From contig CAIXDS010000099.1 of assembly GCA_903918195.1 (NCBI GenBank), forward strand, positions 1 through 64,000: DNA of 64,000 nt. The letters are read 5' to 3'. Within the stretch, counting starts at the first letter, position 1, and the number at the start of each line of letters is the position of its first letter. Positions 8,371 through 17,323 of this stretch are shown here, one piece after another. The notes below the pieces were generated by a model, which worked only from the letters and a program-made list of their open reading frames with translations, was not told the DNA's origin and did not search any database. Both the position numbers and the translations under genes were made by a program. The stretch comes from an uncultured Acetobacteraceae bacterium (GTDB lineage: Bacteria; Pseudomonadota; Alphaproteobacteria; Acetobacterales; Acetobacteraceae).

Positions 8371-8731
8371 CGCGCGTCCTCAGCGGGGAAATTCGGTCAG
8401 CCGGGAGCCAGCACGTCCGCGGCCGGTTATGCAAGCCCCGGCAGCGAAGGGGTCGGGTCGAATCGGGGGAACATTGGCGCCCGCACGCCGGTTTCGACGT
8501 TGATCTTAACGCGGCATCGACCTGTTTCACGGCATTGTTGCCATATCCTGCTGGGGCGGCGCCGGGGGCAGGGCGGTTTTTGGTCACCCGGCGCGCAGGG
8601 GTATGCTATAAGTTACGGTGCCGGTGGCGAGGACAGCCTGCGGGACACGCCGGGGCGGACCAGGTTCGGCAAAGTCTGGCCATGATCCCCTCCACGGACC
8701 GGCCGGCAGTCCGCGAAGAAGGGTAGCGATC
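8371..8731. other. 360-base intergenic region upstream of the T1SS operon
   Basis: No gene is supported here. GTATGCTATAAG near 8601-8612 could be part of a promoter for the secretion operon, but no matching -35 element is convincing. Upstream-extended starts for the ABC transporter in this stretch would add residues with no resemblance to the family. Confidence 0.3.
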
Positions 8732-10987
8732 TTGCATTCTCCTGACGGCCAGCTACAGCAGTCCGGGCCAGGGTCCGACGGCACCCCGGTCACCGGTATC
8801 CCGCAGCCGGGCGTCAGCCCGATCGAGCTCAGAGTGCTCGCGGTCATGGCGGCCGCGCGCTACCACGGCGTCCAGCTCGATCGCGACGATCTGCGCTTCC
8901 CCGGCGGCCAGCCGCCCGAGCCGGCCGCGCTGGTGGATTGGCTGCGCAATGCCGGGCTGTGGGCGCGCGGCGTGCGCATGCGCTGGCGGAGTCTGATCGG
9001 CCTGCAATCCTCCGCGCCGGTGGTGCTGCTGCTCAGGGACGGCGGCGCCGCCCTCGTGGTTCGGACCGATCCGGCCCGCGACCGGGTGTGGACCCGCGAC
9101 CCGGCCGCCGAAAACGATTCCGAGCCGGTCCCGGTTGATGCGGCGGCGATGGAAGCGGTGTGGGATGGCGAGACCATCCTGCTGCGCGCCGACCGCGGCA
9201 ATGCCTACGACAACGAGCCGTTCAGCCTGGTCTGGCTGGCCCGGCTGGTCTGGACCGACCGCAAGCTGATGCGGGAGATCTTCCTCGCGTCGCTGATGAT
9301 GACCGTGCTCAGCATCGTCATGATGCTGCTCGTCATGGGCGTGGTCGGCGGGGTGGTCACGTACCGCAGCTACAACACGCTGGCTCTGTTATCGCTGCTG
9401 CTCGGCATCGCCATGCTGTTCGAGGGGTTTTTCGGCTACATTCGCCGCCAGCTGACAATCGTGCTCGGGCGGCGCGTCGAAGCCCGGGTCAACCTGGAGA
9501 TGTTCAAGCGCATCCTGGGCCTGCCGATCGACTTCTACGAGATCAATCAGGCCGGCGCGATCATGTATCGCCTTGGCCATATCGGCAAGGTGCGCGACTT
9601 CCTCACCGGCCGCGTGCTGACCACCCTGCTGGACGTGGTCACGCTGCTGTTGCTGCTGCCGGTGCTGTACGTCCTCAACCCGATTCTGGCCTCGCTCAGC
9701 CTGGTCGCCGCTATCCTCATGGTGCTGATCATCGTGGCGTTCATCCGCCCGATCCGCCGCGTCTACCTGCGCTACGCCGACGCCGAGATCGCCAAGTCCA
9801 CCGTGCTGGTCGAGAGCGTACGCGGCATCCGCACGGTCAAGTCGCTTGGCCTGGAACCGCAGCGCAAGGAGGCCTGGGACAGCACCACCGCCGCCACGGG
9901 CAGCTGGAAGCTTGAACTGCAGGATCTGATCAACTGGCCGCAGACCCTGGTCCATCCGCTGGAATATTTCATGCGGAACGGCGTGCTGCTGGTCGGCGTC
10001 TACCTCGCCATCAACGGCGCCATGGACGCGGGCGGGATGCTCGCCTTCATGCTGCTGAGCGGCCGGCTGTCTGGGCCGATCGCCGGCATCGCCCGGATGA
10101 TGGAGGAGATCGAGGACATCCGCAATGCGGTGAGCATGGCCGCTTCGGTCATGAACGAGAAGCCGGAGGACGCCCGGCCGGGCATCGGCCTGCGGCCGCG
10201 CTTTGCCGGCGCGATCAGCTTCAGCAAGGTCAGCTTCTCCTATCCCCGCGCCAAGTCCCGCGCGCTGGACAACATCAGCTTCGAGATCCCCGCCGGCAGT
10301 TCGGTCGGGCTGGTGGGGCGCTCGGGTTCGGGCAAGTCCACCATCACCCGGCTACTGCAGGGCATCAATCGCGACTATGAGGGCTACGTCAAACTTGACC
10401 GCGACGACCTGCGCTCGATCAACCTCACCCATCTGCGCCGCAGCTTCGGTGTCGTGCTGCAGGAGAACTTCCTGTTCCGCGGCTCGATCAAGGACAACCT
10501 CATCGCCGGCCGTCCCGGCCTGACCATGACCGACGTCGTGCGCGCTGCCCGCCTGGCCGGCGCCGAGGAATTCATCGAGCGCATGCCGCAGGGATACGAG
10601 ACCTTCATCGAGGAAGGCTCGCCGAACGTCTCCGGCGGCCAGCGTCAGCGGCTGGCGATCGCGCGGGCTTTGATCCACGACCCGCGGCTGCTGATCCTGG
10701 ACGAGGCGACATCGGCGCTGGACCCCGAGAGCGAGGCGCTGGTGAACGCCAACATCGCCCGGATGGCGCATGGCAGGACGATGGTGGTGGTGTCGCACCG
10801 GTTGTCGTCATTGACCGAGATGGACCAGATCATCGTGCTGGACCAGGGCAGCGTGATGGATGTCGGCCCCCATCGCGAGCTGGTGGACCGCTGCCCGGTG
10901 TACCGGCAGTTGTGGCTGCAGCAGACGCGCTACATGCAAAGCACCCGGGCGGCGGCGCCGGCTCCGGTGCTGGCCCAGGGACATTGA
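8732..10987 (+). CDS. Type I secretion ABC transporter with C39-like (inactive peptidase) domain
   Basis: About 751 residues. Residues about 25-155 resemble the C39-like domain of HlyB/RtxB/LapB exporters; the catalytic Cys is missing (VMAAARYHG where a peptidase would have it), so it would bind rather than cleave the substrate. Residues about 190-460 are a six-helix membrane domain. The ATPase has Walker A GLVGRSGSGKST (near 527), signature SGGQRQR (near 633) and Walker B LLILDEATSALD. The start is uncertain: TTG at 8732 has GAAGAAGGG before it, while a GTG at 8618 gives an extra non-conserved leader. The membrane fusion gene follows at once. Probable cargo: non-RTX or RTX-like surface proteins; the DUF4214 protein near 58 kb is a candidate. 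Confidence 0.88.
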   Translation: MHSPDGQLQQSGPGSDGTPVTGIPQPGVSPIELRVLAVMAAARYHGVQLDRDDLRFPGGQPPEPAALVDWLRNAGLWARGVRMRWRSLIGLQSSAPVVLLLRDGGAALVVRTDPARDRVWTRDPAAENDSEPVPVDAAAMEAVWDGETILLRADRGNAYDNEPFSLVWLARLVWTDRKLMREIFLASLMMTVLSIVMMLLVMGVVGGVVTYRSYNTLALLSLLLGIAMLFEGFFGYIRRQLTIVLGRRVEARVNLEMFKRILGLPIDFYEINQAGAIMYRLGHIGKVRDFLTGRVLTTLLDVVTLLLLLPVLYVLNPILASLSLVAAILMVLIIVAFIRPIRRVYLRYADAEIAKSTVLVESVRGIRTVKSLGLEPQRKEAWDSTTAATGSWKLELQDLINWPQTLVHPLEYFMRNGVLLVGVYLAINGAMDAGGMLAFMLLSGRLSGPIAGIARMMEEIEDIRNAVSMAASVMNEKPEDARPGIGLRPRFAGAISFSKVSFSYPRAKSRALDNISFEIPAGSSVGLVGRSGSGKSTITRLLQGINRDYEGYVKLDRDDLRSINLTHLRRSFGVVLQENFLFRGSIKDNLIAGRPGLTMTDVVRAARLAGAEEFIERMPQGYETFIEEGSPNVSGGQRQRLAIARALIHDPRLLILDEATSALDPESEALVNANIARMAHGRTMVVVSHRLSSLTEMDQIIVLDQGSVMDVGPHRELVDRCPVYRQLWLQQTRYMQSTRAAAPAPVLAQGH

Positions 10988-11033
10988 AAAGGCCGGGACA
11001 TTGAAAAGGGCGCGGACATTGAAAGGGGCGCGG
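10981..11033 (+). repeat. Triplicated 17-18 base direct repeat with Shine-Dalgarno-like core
   Basis: ACATTGAAAAGGCCGGG (10981-10997), ACATTGAAAAGGGCGCGG (10998-11015) and ACATTGAAAGGGGCGCGG (11016-11033) lie head to tail. The first copy contains the last codons and the TGA of the transporter; the third supplies the AAGGGG before the HlyD start. The repeat fills the whole gap between the two genes. Confidence 0.9.
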
Positions 11034-11035
11034 TG

Positions 11036-12448
11036 ATGGGCAGTCCTCCGGTGCTGGTGAAGTCGGGTGGCCGGCCGTTGGCGCTGGGGGCGGGGCTGCG
11101 GGGCCAGGCGGCGCCGGCGCTGCTGGAGTACCAGTCGCCGACGGCGGCGGTGATCGCCCGCCCGGTGCCGGTGCAGTCGCGCCATACCGGCTGGGTGATC
11201 GTCGCGACGGCTGCCGCCATGTTCGCGGTGGTGGCGCTGCTGCCGATCGACAAGATGGTGACCGCGCAGGGCAAGGTGATTGCGACCACCGGCAACCTGA
11301 TGGTGCAGCCGCTGGACGTTGCGCTGGTTCGCGCCATTAACGTCAAGGAGGGCCAGCTGGTGCATGCCGGCGACGTGCTCGCCGAGCTCGATCCGACGTT
11401 TACGCAGGCGGATGTGGGGGCGCTGGAAGGCCAGGTGACCAGCCTGCAGGCCGAGGTGGACCGGCTGACGGCGGAGACGCAGAATCGGCCTTACGTGGCG
11501 GATTCCAGCCCGGCGGGCCATCTGCAGGCGCTGATGTATGCGCAGCGGCACGCCGAATTCAGCTTCAAGATGGAGGATTACGGGCAGAAGATCGAGGCGA
11601 CGCGGGTGAAGCTGGCGCAGGCGGCCTCGGACGTGGCGACGCTGACCGATCGCCTGAAGCTGGCCGGCGTGGTGGAGGGCAAGCGGCGCGAGCTGGAGCA
11701 GTTTAAGGTGGGCAGCCAGTTGAACCGTCTGCAGGCGACGGACACGCGGTTGTCGGTCGACGAGCAGCTGGCGACGGCGAAGTCGCAGGTGCTTTCGGCG
11801 CGGCGGGACATCGACGCGTTGATCGCCCAGCGCGACGGCGAGGCGAAACAATACGCGGCGGCCACCTCGGAGCAGCTGGCCGAGCAGGACCGCAAACTGT
11901 CGGATGCGCGCGAGCAGTTGAACAAGGCGCGGCTGCGACGCAAGCTTGTCCAGTTGCGGGCGGAGCGCGACGCGATCGTGCTGCGGGTGGCGCGGGTCAG
12001 CGTCGGCACGGTCATGCAATCCGGGCAGGAATTGATCCAGCTGGTGCCGCTGGACGCGCCGTTGCAGATCGATGCGATGGTGGGCGGCCGCGACGTCGGG
12101 CTGGTGCGGGTGGGCGACCCGGTCACCATCAAGTTCGAGACGTTCCCGTACACCTTGTATGGAACCGGGGCGGGGCGCGTGCGGTCGGTAAGCCCGGACA
12201 GCTTCAAGGACCCGAACGGGTCGCCGCAGCAGGGGGCGTCGACGCGGTCGGCGGCGGCGGTGGGACTGCTGTCGTTCCGGGCGCTGATGTCGATCGACGA
12301 GGTGCAACTGCATGACTTGCCGGAGGGGGCGCAGATCGTGCCCGGCATGCCGGTGGAAGCGGACATCCGCGTCGGCAAGCGCACCGTGCTGCGCAGCATA
12401 ATGTCCGTCCTTATTCCTGCCGCTTCCGAGGGCATGCGCGAGCCATGA
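11036..12448 (+). CDS. HlyD-family membrane fusion protein of type I secretion system
   Basis: About 470 residues, normal for the family. A short cytoplasmic N-terminus (about 50 residues) is followed by one membrane helix (GWVIVATAAAMFAVVALLPI), then the first lipoyl half with IATTGNLMVQPLDVALVRAI and KEGQLVHAGDVLAELDPTFTQAD. The periplasmic hairpin is Gln/Ala/Arg-rich (about 130-320), the second lipoyl half contains VSVGTVMQSGQELIQLVP, and a C-terminal beta-barrel ends in MPVEADIRVGKRTVL. It should link the ABC exporter to a TolC-like outer-membrane channel, which is not in this window. ATG at 11036 directly follows an in-frame GTG. Confidence 0.92.
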   Translation: MGSPPVLVKSGGRPLALGAGLRGQAAPALLEYQSPTAAVIARPVPVQSRHTGWVIVATAAAMFAVVALLPIDKMVTAQGKVIATTGNLMVQPLDVALVRAINVKEGQLVHAGDVLAELDPTFTQADVGALEGQVTSLQAEVDRLTAETQNRPYVADSSPAGHLQALMYAQRHAEFSFKMEDYGQKIEATRVKLAQAASDVATLTDRLKLAGVVEGKRRELEQFKVGSQLNRLQATDTRLSVDEQLATAKSQVLSARRDIDALIAQRDGEAKQYAAATSEQLAEQDRKLSDAREQLNKARLRRKLVQLRAERDAIVLRVARVSVGTVMQSGQELIQLVPLDAPLQIDAMVGGRDVGLVRVGDPVTIKFETFPYTLYGTGAGRVRSVSPDSFKDPNGSPQQGASTRSAAAVGLLSFRALMSIDEVQLHDLPEGAQIVPGMPVEADIRVGKRTVLRSIMSVLIPAASEGMREP

Positions 12449-12509
12449 GTCCTGCCAGTCGCCGTTCCACGAGGCTCTGGCCCCTCCTTTCCTCCGTGTG
12501 CGGAGCCTG

Positions 12510-14360
12510 ATGGCGATGGCCGGTCTGTTTGGTTGGATGGAATTCGCGTCCGGGTCGCTGAAGCGGGCGCGCCGGCTGATCGAGGAGGGCAAACGGGCGG
12601 AGGCCTTCCCGCTGCTCGCCAAGGCCGCCGAGGCGAAGCTGCCCGAGGCCGAGTTCCAGGTGGCGCGCTGCTACCTGGAAGGCGCCGGCGTGCCGCCGAG
12701 CGCGGTCGAGGGCGCGCGCTGGCTGGAGCGTGCCGCGTCCCAGGGCTATGTCGATGCGCAGTCGATGCTGGCGGCGCTGTACATCCATGGCATCCCGGGC
12801 AGCGCCGCTCCGACCGCGGCCAGCCGGGCCAGCGAACTCTCCGCCAGCCGCCCGGCGGCGGCTTTGTTCCACCAGAACGAGCCGGCGAAACCCGATTTCG
12901 AGCGTGCCGCGGTATGGGCGTGCAAGGCGGCCGAAACCGGTTCGGCCGACGGCCTGGCGCTGCTCGGCTACATCCTCACAACGGGCCCTGAGGAGATGCG
13001 CGACCTCGAGGCGGCCGAGGCGCTGTATCGCCGCTCGGCGGCTGCCGATTGTCCGCAGGGGCGGCTCGGCCTCGGCCTGGCGCTGCTGCGCAACGCCCGC
13101 GCCCCCGAGCATTTCGCCGAGGGGGCCAGTCACCTGGCCGGCGCCGCCGAGGCGGGTCTGCCCACCGCCCAGTACCTGCTCGGGGTGCTCTACGAGCAGG
13201 GGCAGGGGGTGGAAAAGGACCTGGAGCGTGGCGTCGGCCTGTACAAGGCGGCGGCCGAGAAGGGGCTGCGCTCCGCCCAGGCGCGCTGGGGCGTGGCTCT
13301 GATGGAAGGCCGTGGGGTGGAGAAGGACCCGCTCACCGGCGAATCCTGGCTGCGCCGCGCGGCCGTCGCCGGCGATCCCGAGGCCGCCTGGCTGATCGGC
13401 GACATCTATGCCCGCGGCGGCGAGCTGCCGCCCAACCATGCCGAGGCAGCGATGTGGTTCCGCATCGCTGCCGAGACCGGCCACCGCATGGCCGCCCGCG
13501 CGCTCGGTATGCTGCATCTGACCGGTGCCGGTGTGCCACGCGACCCTATCGAGGCGGCGCGCTGGTTCCGTGTCTCCGCCGAGGCCGGCGACGCCCAGGC
13601 GAAATACGACCTTGCCGCCCTGGTGCTGCAGGGCCAGGCCTCAAAGGAAGATTCGGTCCGCACCCGTGAATGGTTCGAGGAGGCGGCCGCCTCCGGCGAC
13701 CTAGTGGCAGCGTTCAACTATGGTGTCTGCCTCGCCCAGGGTGTCGGTGTGGAGCGCGATGACCGCCGCGCCGCCGAATGGCTGCGCCGCGCCGCCGAGG
13801 GTGTGGTCAACGCTCAGTACTGGTATGGCCGTATGCTCATCGAGGGCCGTGGTGTCGCCCCCGACCTGACCGAGGGCCGCGCCTGGATCAGCCGCGCCGC
13901 CGAGGCTGGCATGACCGAGGCGCAGGTGGCGCTGGCCGAGATGATGGTGAACGGTCGCGGCGGCCCCAAGGACCACGAGGCCGCATTGAAGCTGTTTCTG
14001 TCCGCCGCCAGTGCCGACCATATCGGCGCGATGTTCGCCGTGGGCGCCATGTACGGCGGCGGCCACGACGTCCCCTGGGACCGCCCGCAGGCGCAGCGCT
14101 GGTTCCGCAAGGCCGCCGACCGTGGCCATGGCCATGCCCAGCTGATGCTGGGCCGCTACTTCGCCCGCGGCCTGGCCGGCGAGACCAACCTGGAGCAGGC
14201 GCGCATCTGGCTGGAGCGGGCCGCGGCGCAGGGATTGGACGAGGCCAGGAATGAACTCGCCGCGTTGCGCACGCCGGTCCCGGCAGCCGCGCCCCTGGGT
14301 GGCGCCGCTCCGGTACCAGCCAACGCCGGCGCCCCACACGCCGAGGTGGGCGCGCGCTGA
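12510..14360 (+). CDS. Sel1-repeat protein
   Basis: 616 residues made almost wholly of Sel1-like (SLR) repeats of about 36 residues, roughly 13 in number, with the recurrent pattern A-x-x-x-G-x-x-x-A-Q-x-x-L-G-x-x-Y-x-x-G-x-G-V and A-x-x-W-x-R-x-A-A (for example AQYLLGVLYEQGQGVEKD, then YKAAAEKG). No signal peptide or membrane segment is evident. ATG at 12510 has GGAG five bases upstream. Sel1 proteins usually act as scaffolds or adaptors; here it sits between the T1SS pair and glycosyltransferases on the same strand, so a role in assembling or modifying the exported product is plausible but unproven. Confidence 0.85.
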   Translation: MAMAGLFGWMEFASGSLKRARRLIEEGKRAEAFPLLAKAAEAKLPEAEFQVARCYLEGAGVPPSAVEGARWLERAASQGYVDAQSMLAALYIHGIPGSAAPTAASRASELSASRPAAALFHQNEPAKPDFERAAVWACKAAETGSADGLALLGYILTTGPEEMRDLEAAEALYRRSAAADCPQGRLGLGLALLRNARAPEHFAEGASHLAGAAEAGLPTAQYLLGVLYEQGQGVEKDLERGVGLYKAAAEKGLRSAQARWGVALMEGRGVEKDPLTGESWLRRAAVAGDPEAAWLIGDIYARGGELPPNHAEAAMWFRIAAETGHRMAARALGMLHLTGAGVPRDPIEAARWFRVSAEAGDAQAKYDLAALVLQGQASKEDSVRTREWFEEAAASGDLVAAFNYGVCLAQGVGVERDDRRAAEWLRRAAEGVVNAQYWYGRMLIEGRGVAPDLTEGRAWISRAAEAGMTEAQVALAEMMVNGRGGPKDHEAALKLFLSAASADHIGAMFAVGAMYGGGHDVPWDRPQAQRWFRKAADRGHGHAQLMLGRYFARGLAGETNLEQARIWLERAAAQGLDEARNELAALRTPVPAAAPLGGAAPVPANAGAPHAEVGAR

Positions 14361-14384
14361 CGCCGCACCCGCGCCGGGCCGGTG

Positions 14385-17309
14385 ATGGCGAAGACGCGCG
14401 ACGAACTTTTCGCCGAGCAGGCACAGGAGGCGTTCCAACGCGGCCAATGGCAGCTCGCCGCTGGCGATCCCCGCGGCGCCCTGCGCTGGCTCGAGCGCGC
14501 CCGCCGCTTCGCCCCCGAGGACCACACGCTGCGTTTCGCGCTCGGCATCGCGTGGCTCCGCCTGGGCGATCGCGGCCGCGCCGTACCACTGCTGGAGGCG
14601 GTGACTTGCCATTGCGACGTGCGCGAGGCCTGGTTCGCCCTCGCATCGGTGTGGTCCGGCCAGGGGCAGGCCGGACCGGCCGCGGCCGCGCTGCAGGCGC
14701 TGTTGTCGCGTCATGTGCTGCCCGACGATGCCGGCTTTTCCGGATCAGCGTCTGACATCGCCCGTGCGGCCGGCTATCCGGGCTGGTGCGGCCGCAGGCG
14801 CGACGGCAGCATTGCCGCCGTTGCCGCGGCCCCCGTGGCCGCGACGCTGGACGGGCGCCGTCTGGCCAGGCGCCGCCTGGCCGCGCCGCTCGAAGCGGGC
14901 ATTCTGGCGCTCTCATCCGGCGGGCGGGAATTGCTGGGCAGCCCGCTCGACCTTGCCGCCTTCGGCCGCGTCGAGGGGTTCGTTGCCGTCTCTGATGGCG
15001 GGCTGACGGGCTGGGCCTGGCATCCTGCCGACCCGGAAACGCCGCCGCGCCTGACCATCCGCACCGCTGCCGGCGCGACCATGCTTGCGCTCACGGCGGA
15101 CGACACCGCGGTACTGGCGCCGCACCCACTGGCGCGGCCGCGCGGCTTCGCCGTGCCCGCCGCACGTCTCGCCGCTTCCGCCGGCCTGCTGCATGTCACC
15201 GGCCCGGACGGGCGCGACCTCACGGGCAGCCCGCTCGACCCGGCGCTGGCGTTCGTTCCGGCCGCGATCGGGGCAGCGCCCGCCGCCGCGGCCGTTGCCC
15301 GCCCGGCGCCCCGCCGCCCGGTCGCGGTGGTGATTCCCGTCCATGGCGGCCTGCGGCTGACGCTGGAGTGTCTGGCCTCGGTGCACGCCACCATCCCGCC
15401 CGGCAGCACGGTGATCGTGGTTGATGATGCCAGCCCCGAGCCGGAGCTGGTCCGCGCGCTCGACGCGCTGGCGGCGCAGCGCCGCTTCGTGCTGCTGCGG
15501 CACGCCCGCAACCGGGGGTTCCCGGCCAGCGCCAATGCCGGGTTGCGGGCCGCCCGGGCGCGGCGCGGCGGACCCGACGCGGTGTTGCTGAACAGCGACA
15601 CCCGGGTGGCGCCGGGGTGGCTGGAGGCATTGCGCGCCGCCGTACACGCAGCGTCCGACATCGGCACGGCCACGCCGTTCTCCAACGACGCCAGTATCCT
15701 CAGCTATCCCGAGCCCGGCCGGCGCAATCCGGTTCCCGACGGGGCCGGGCTGCACCGTCTGGCCGCCCTTGCCGCCCAGGTCAGCAAGGGCAGTGTGGTG
15801 GACATCCCGACGGCGGTGGGGTTCTGCATGTACATCCGCCGGGAATGCCTCGACGCCACCGGGCTGTTCCGCGAGGACGTGTTTGCCCAGGGCTACGGCG
15901 AGGAGAACGATTTCTGTCTGCGCGCCCGCCGCCTGGGCTGGCGGCACGTGGCGGTGCCGGGCGTGTTCGTCGCCCATGTCGGCGGCGCCTCGTTCGGCGG
16001 CGCACGTGCCCAGCTGCTGGCACGCAACATAGCGGTGCTGGAACGGCTTCACCCCGGCTATCGCGCCCTGGTGGCGGCACATCAGCGCGCCGATCCGCTG
16101 GCCGATGCCCGGCGCCGCCTCGACGCCGCCCGGTTCGGCGCGGAGGCACCCTCCGGCCTGCCCGCCGTGCTGCTGGTGACGCATGACAGCGGCGGCGGCG
16201 TGGAGCGGGCGGTGCGGTCCCGCTGCGACTCGCTGCGCGCCGAGGGCAGGCGGCCGATCGTGTTGCGGCCGGTGCGGGCGGCCGAGGGACCGAGCCGCTA
16301 CCTTCCCGGTCTCTGCCTGGTCTGCGACGGCACCGCCCGCAGCACGCCCAGCCTGCACTTCGCGCTTCCCGCCGAGCTGCCCGCGCTGCTGCGCCTGCTG
16401 CGCGCCACCCGTCCCGAGGCGATCGAGGTGCATAACCTGCTGGGCCACCACCGTGCGGTCATGCAACTGCCGGCGCGGCTCGGCATTCCGTTTGACGTGC
16501 ATGTGCACGACTACGCCTGGCTGTGCCCGCGCATCACCCTGGTCGGCCCATCGCGCCGGTATTGCGGCGAGCCGGAGGAGCCGGCGGCCTGCACGGCCTG
16601 CATTGCCGCCGCCGGCCGCAACACCGACGAGGAGATCGCCGTCGCCGCGCTGCGCGCCCGCTCGGCCGCCGAGCTTGCCGCCGCGCGCCGCGTGGTGACC
16701 CCCTCGGCCGATACCGCTGTCCGCCTGCGCCGCCGCTTCCCGGGCCTGACCGTGGTGACACGGCCGCACACCGACGATGCCGCCCTGCCGCCATCTGCTG
16801 CAGCGGCGCCGGGCGCGGTGACCCGGGTCTGCGTGATCGGCGGTATCGGCCCGGAGAAGGGCTATGACGTGCTGCTGGCCTGCGCCCGCGATGCCGCCGC
16901 ACGCGTGCTGCCGCTGGAATTCGTGGTGGTCGGCCACACGCCCGACGACGCCGCCCTGCTGGAAACCGGCGTTGTGTTCGTCACCGGCCCCTATGAGGAG
17001 GCCGACGCGGTGGGGCAAATCCGCGCCCAGCAGGCGCAGCTCGGCTTCCTTCCGTCGGTCTGGCCGGAGACCTGGTGCTTTACCCTGGGCGAGGCCTGGC
17101 AGGCCGGGCTCGACGTGGCGGTGTTCGATATCGGTGCACCGGCGGAACGCGTGCGCCGCACCGGCCGCGGCTGGGTGTTGCCGCTGGGGCTGCCGATTTC
17201 CGCCATCAACAACGTGTTGCTTGCAGTACGACCGCGCGCGCGCCATGAAGGTTCACGCGATAACATTGTTGCGCAACAACCGATCGCACTTTTTACGAAC
17301 GGCCCATAG
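14385..17309 (+). CDS. Large protein with GT2 and GT4 glycosyltransferase domains
   Basis: 974 residues. Residues about 10-120 are TPR-like helices. About 165-300 hold a beta-rich region with GGLTGWAWHPADPETPP and LTGSPLD, of no family I can name. About 311-570 form a GT2 domain (VAVVIPVHGGLRLTLECLASV, VDDASPEPEL, LNSDTRVAPGW, GYGEENDFCLRARRLG). About 590-960 form a GT4-like domain (VTHDSGGGVERAV, PFDVHVHDYAWLCPR, a Cys cluster around CGEPEEPAACTACI, GGIGPEKGYDVLLACA, PSVWPETWCFTLGEAWQAG). Such double enzymes usually build cell-surface polysaccharides or glycosylate proteins; the sugar and acceptor are unknown. It follows the Sel1 gene by 24 bases. Confidence 0.88.
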   Translation: MAKTRDELFAEQAQEAFQRGQWQLAAGDPRGALRWLERARRFAPEDHTLRFALGIAWLRLGDRGRAVPLLEAVTCHCDVREAWFALASVWSGQGQAGPAAAALQALLSRHVLPDDAGFSGSASDIARAAGYPGWCGRRRDGSIAAVAAAPVAATLDGRRLARRRLAAPLEAGILALSSGGRELLGSPLDLAAFGRVEGFVAVSDGGLTGWAWHPADPETPPRLTIRTAAGATMLALTADDTAVLAPHPLARPRGFAVPAARLAASAGLLHVTGPDGRDLTGSPLDPALAFVPAAIGAAPAAAAVARPAPRRPVAVVIPVHGGLRLTLECLASVHATIPPGSTVIVVDDASPEPELVRALDALAAQRRFVLLRHARNRGFPASANAGLRAARARRGGPDAVLLNSDTRVAPGWLEALRAAVHAASDIGTATPFSNDASILSYPEPGRRNPVPDGAGLHRLAALAAQVSKGSVVDIPTAVGFCMYIRRECLDATGLFREDVFAQGYGEENDFCLRARRLGWRHVAVPGVFVAHVGGASFGGARAQLLARNIAVLERLHPGYRALVAAHQRADPLADARRRLDAARFGAEAPSGLPAVLLVTHDSGGGVERAVRSRCDSLRAEGRRPIVLRPVRAAEGPSRYLPGLCLVCDGTARSTPSLHFALPAELPALLRLLRATRPEAIEVHNLLGHHRAVMQLPARLGIPFDVHVHDYAWLCPRITLVGPSRRYCGEPEEPAACTACIAAAGRNTDEEIAVAALRARSAAELAAARRVVTPSADTAVRLRRRFPGLTVVTRPHTDDAALPPSAAAAPGAVTRVCVIGGIGPEKGYDVLLACARDAAARVLPLEFVVVGHTPDDAALLETGVVFVTGPYEEADAVGQIRAQQAQLGFLPSVWPETWCFTLGEAWQAGLDVAVFDIGAPAERVRRTGRGWVLPLGLPISAINNVLLAVRPRARHEGSRDNIVAQQPIALFTNGP
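17266..17279. promoter_or_regulatory. Perfect 14-base palindrome before the ChW-like gene
   Basis: TTGTTGCGCAACAA is perfectly self-complementary and lies in the last codons of the glycosyltransferase, 44 bases before the next ATG. It is followed by a short T-run (ACTTTTTACG). It may be an operator or part of an RNA hairpin; nothing in the sequence decides between them. Confidence 0.4.
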
Positions 17310-17323
17310 CGAGACCCCCCTGC

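Noticed and set aside
8618..8731. Longer N-terminus for the ABC transporter from GTG 8618
   Set aside because: The added residues are Arg/Gly/Pro-rich and unlike the family; TTG 8732 has a better ribosome site, though certainty is limited.
12510..14360. Regular repeats that could suggest a CRISPR or satellite array
   Set aside because: They are in-frame Sel1 repeats of a protein; DNA units differ and no spacers exist. No CRISPR array is seen in the window.
14913..17246. 777-codon minus-strand frame opposite the large glycosyltransferase
   Set aside because: Antisense shadow without any recognisable motif.
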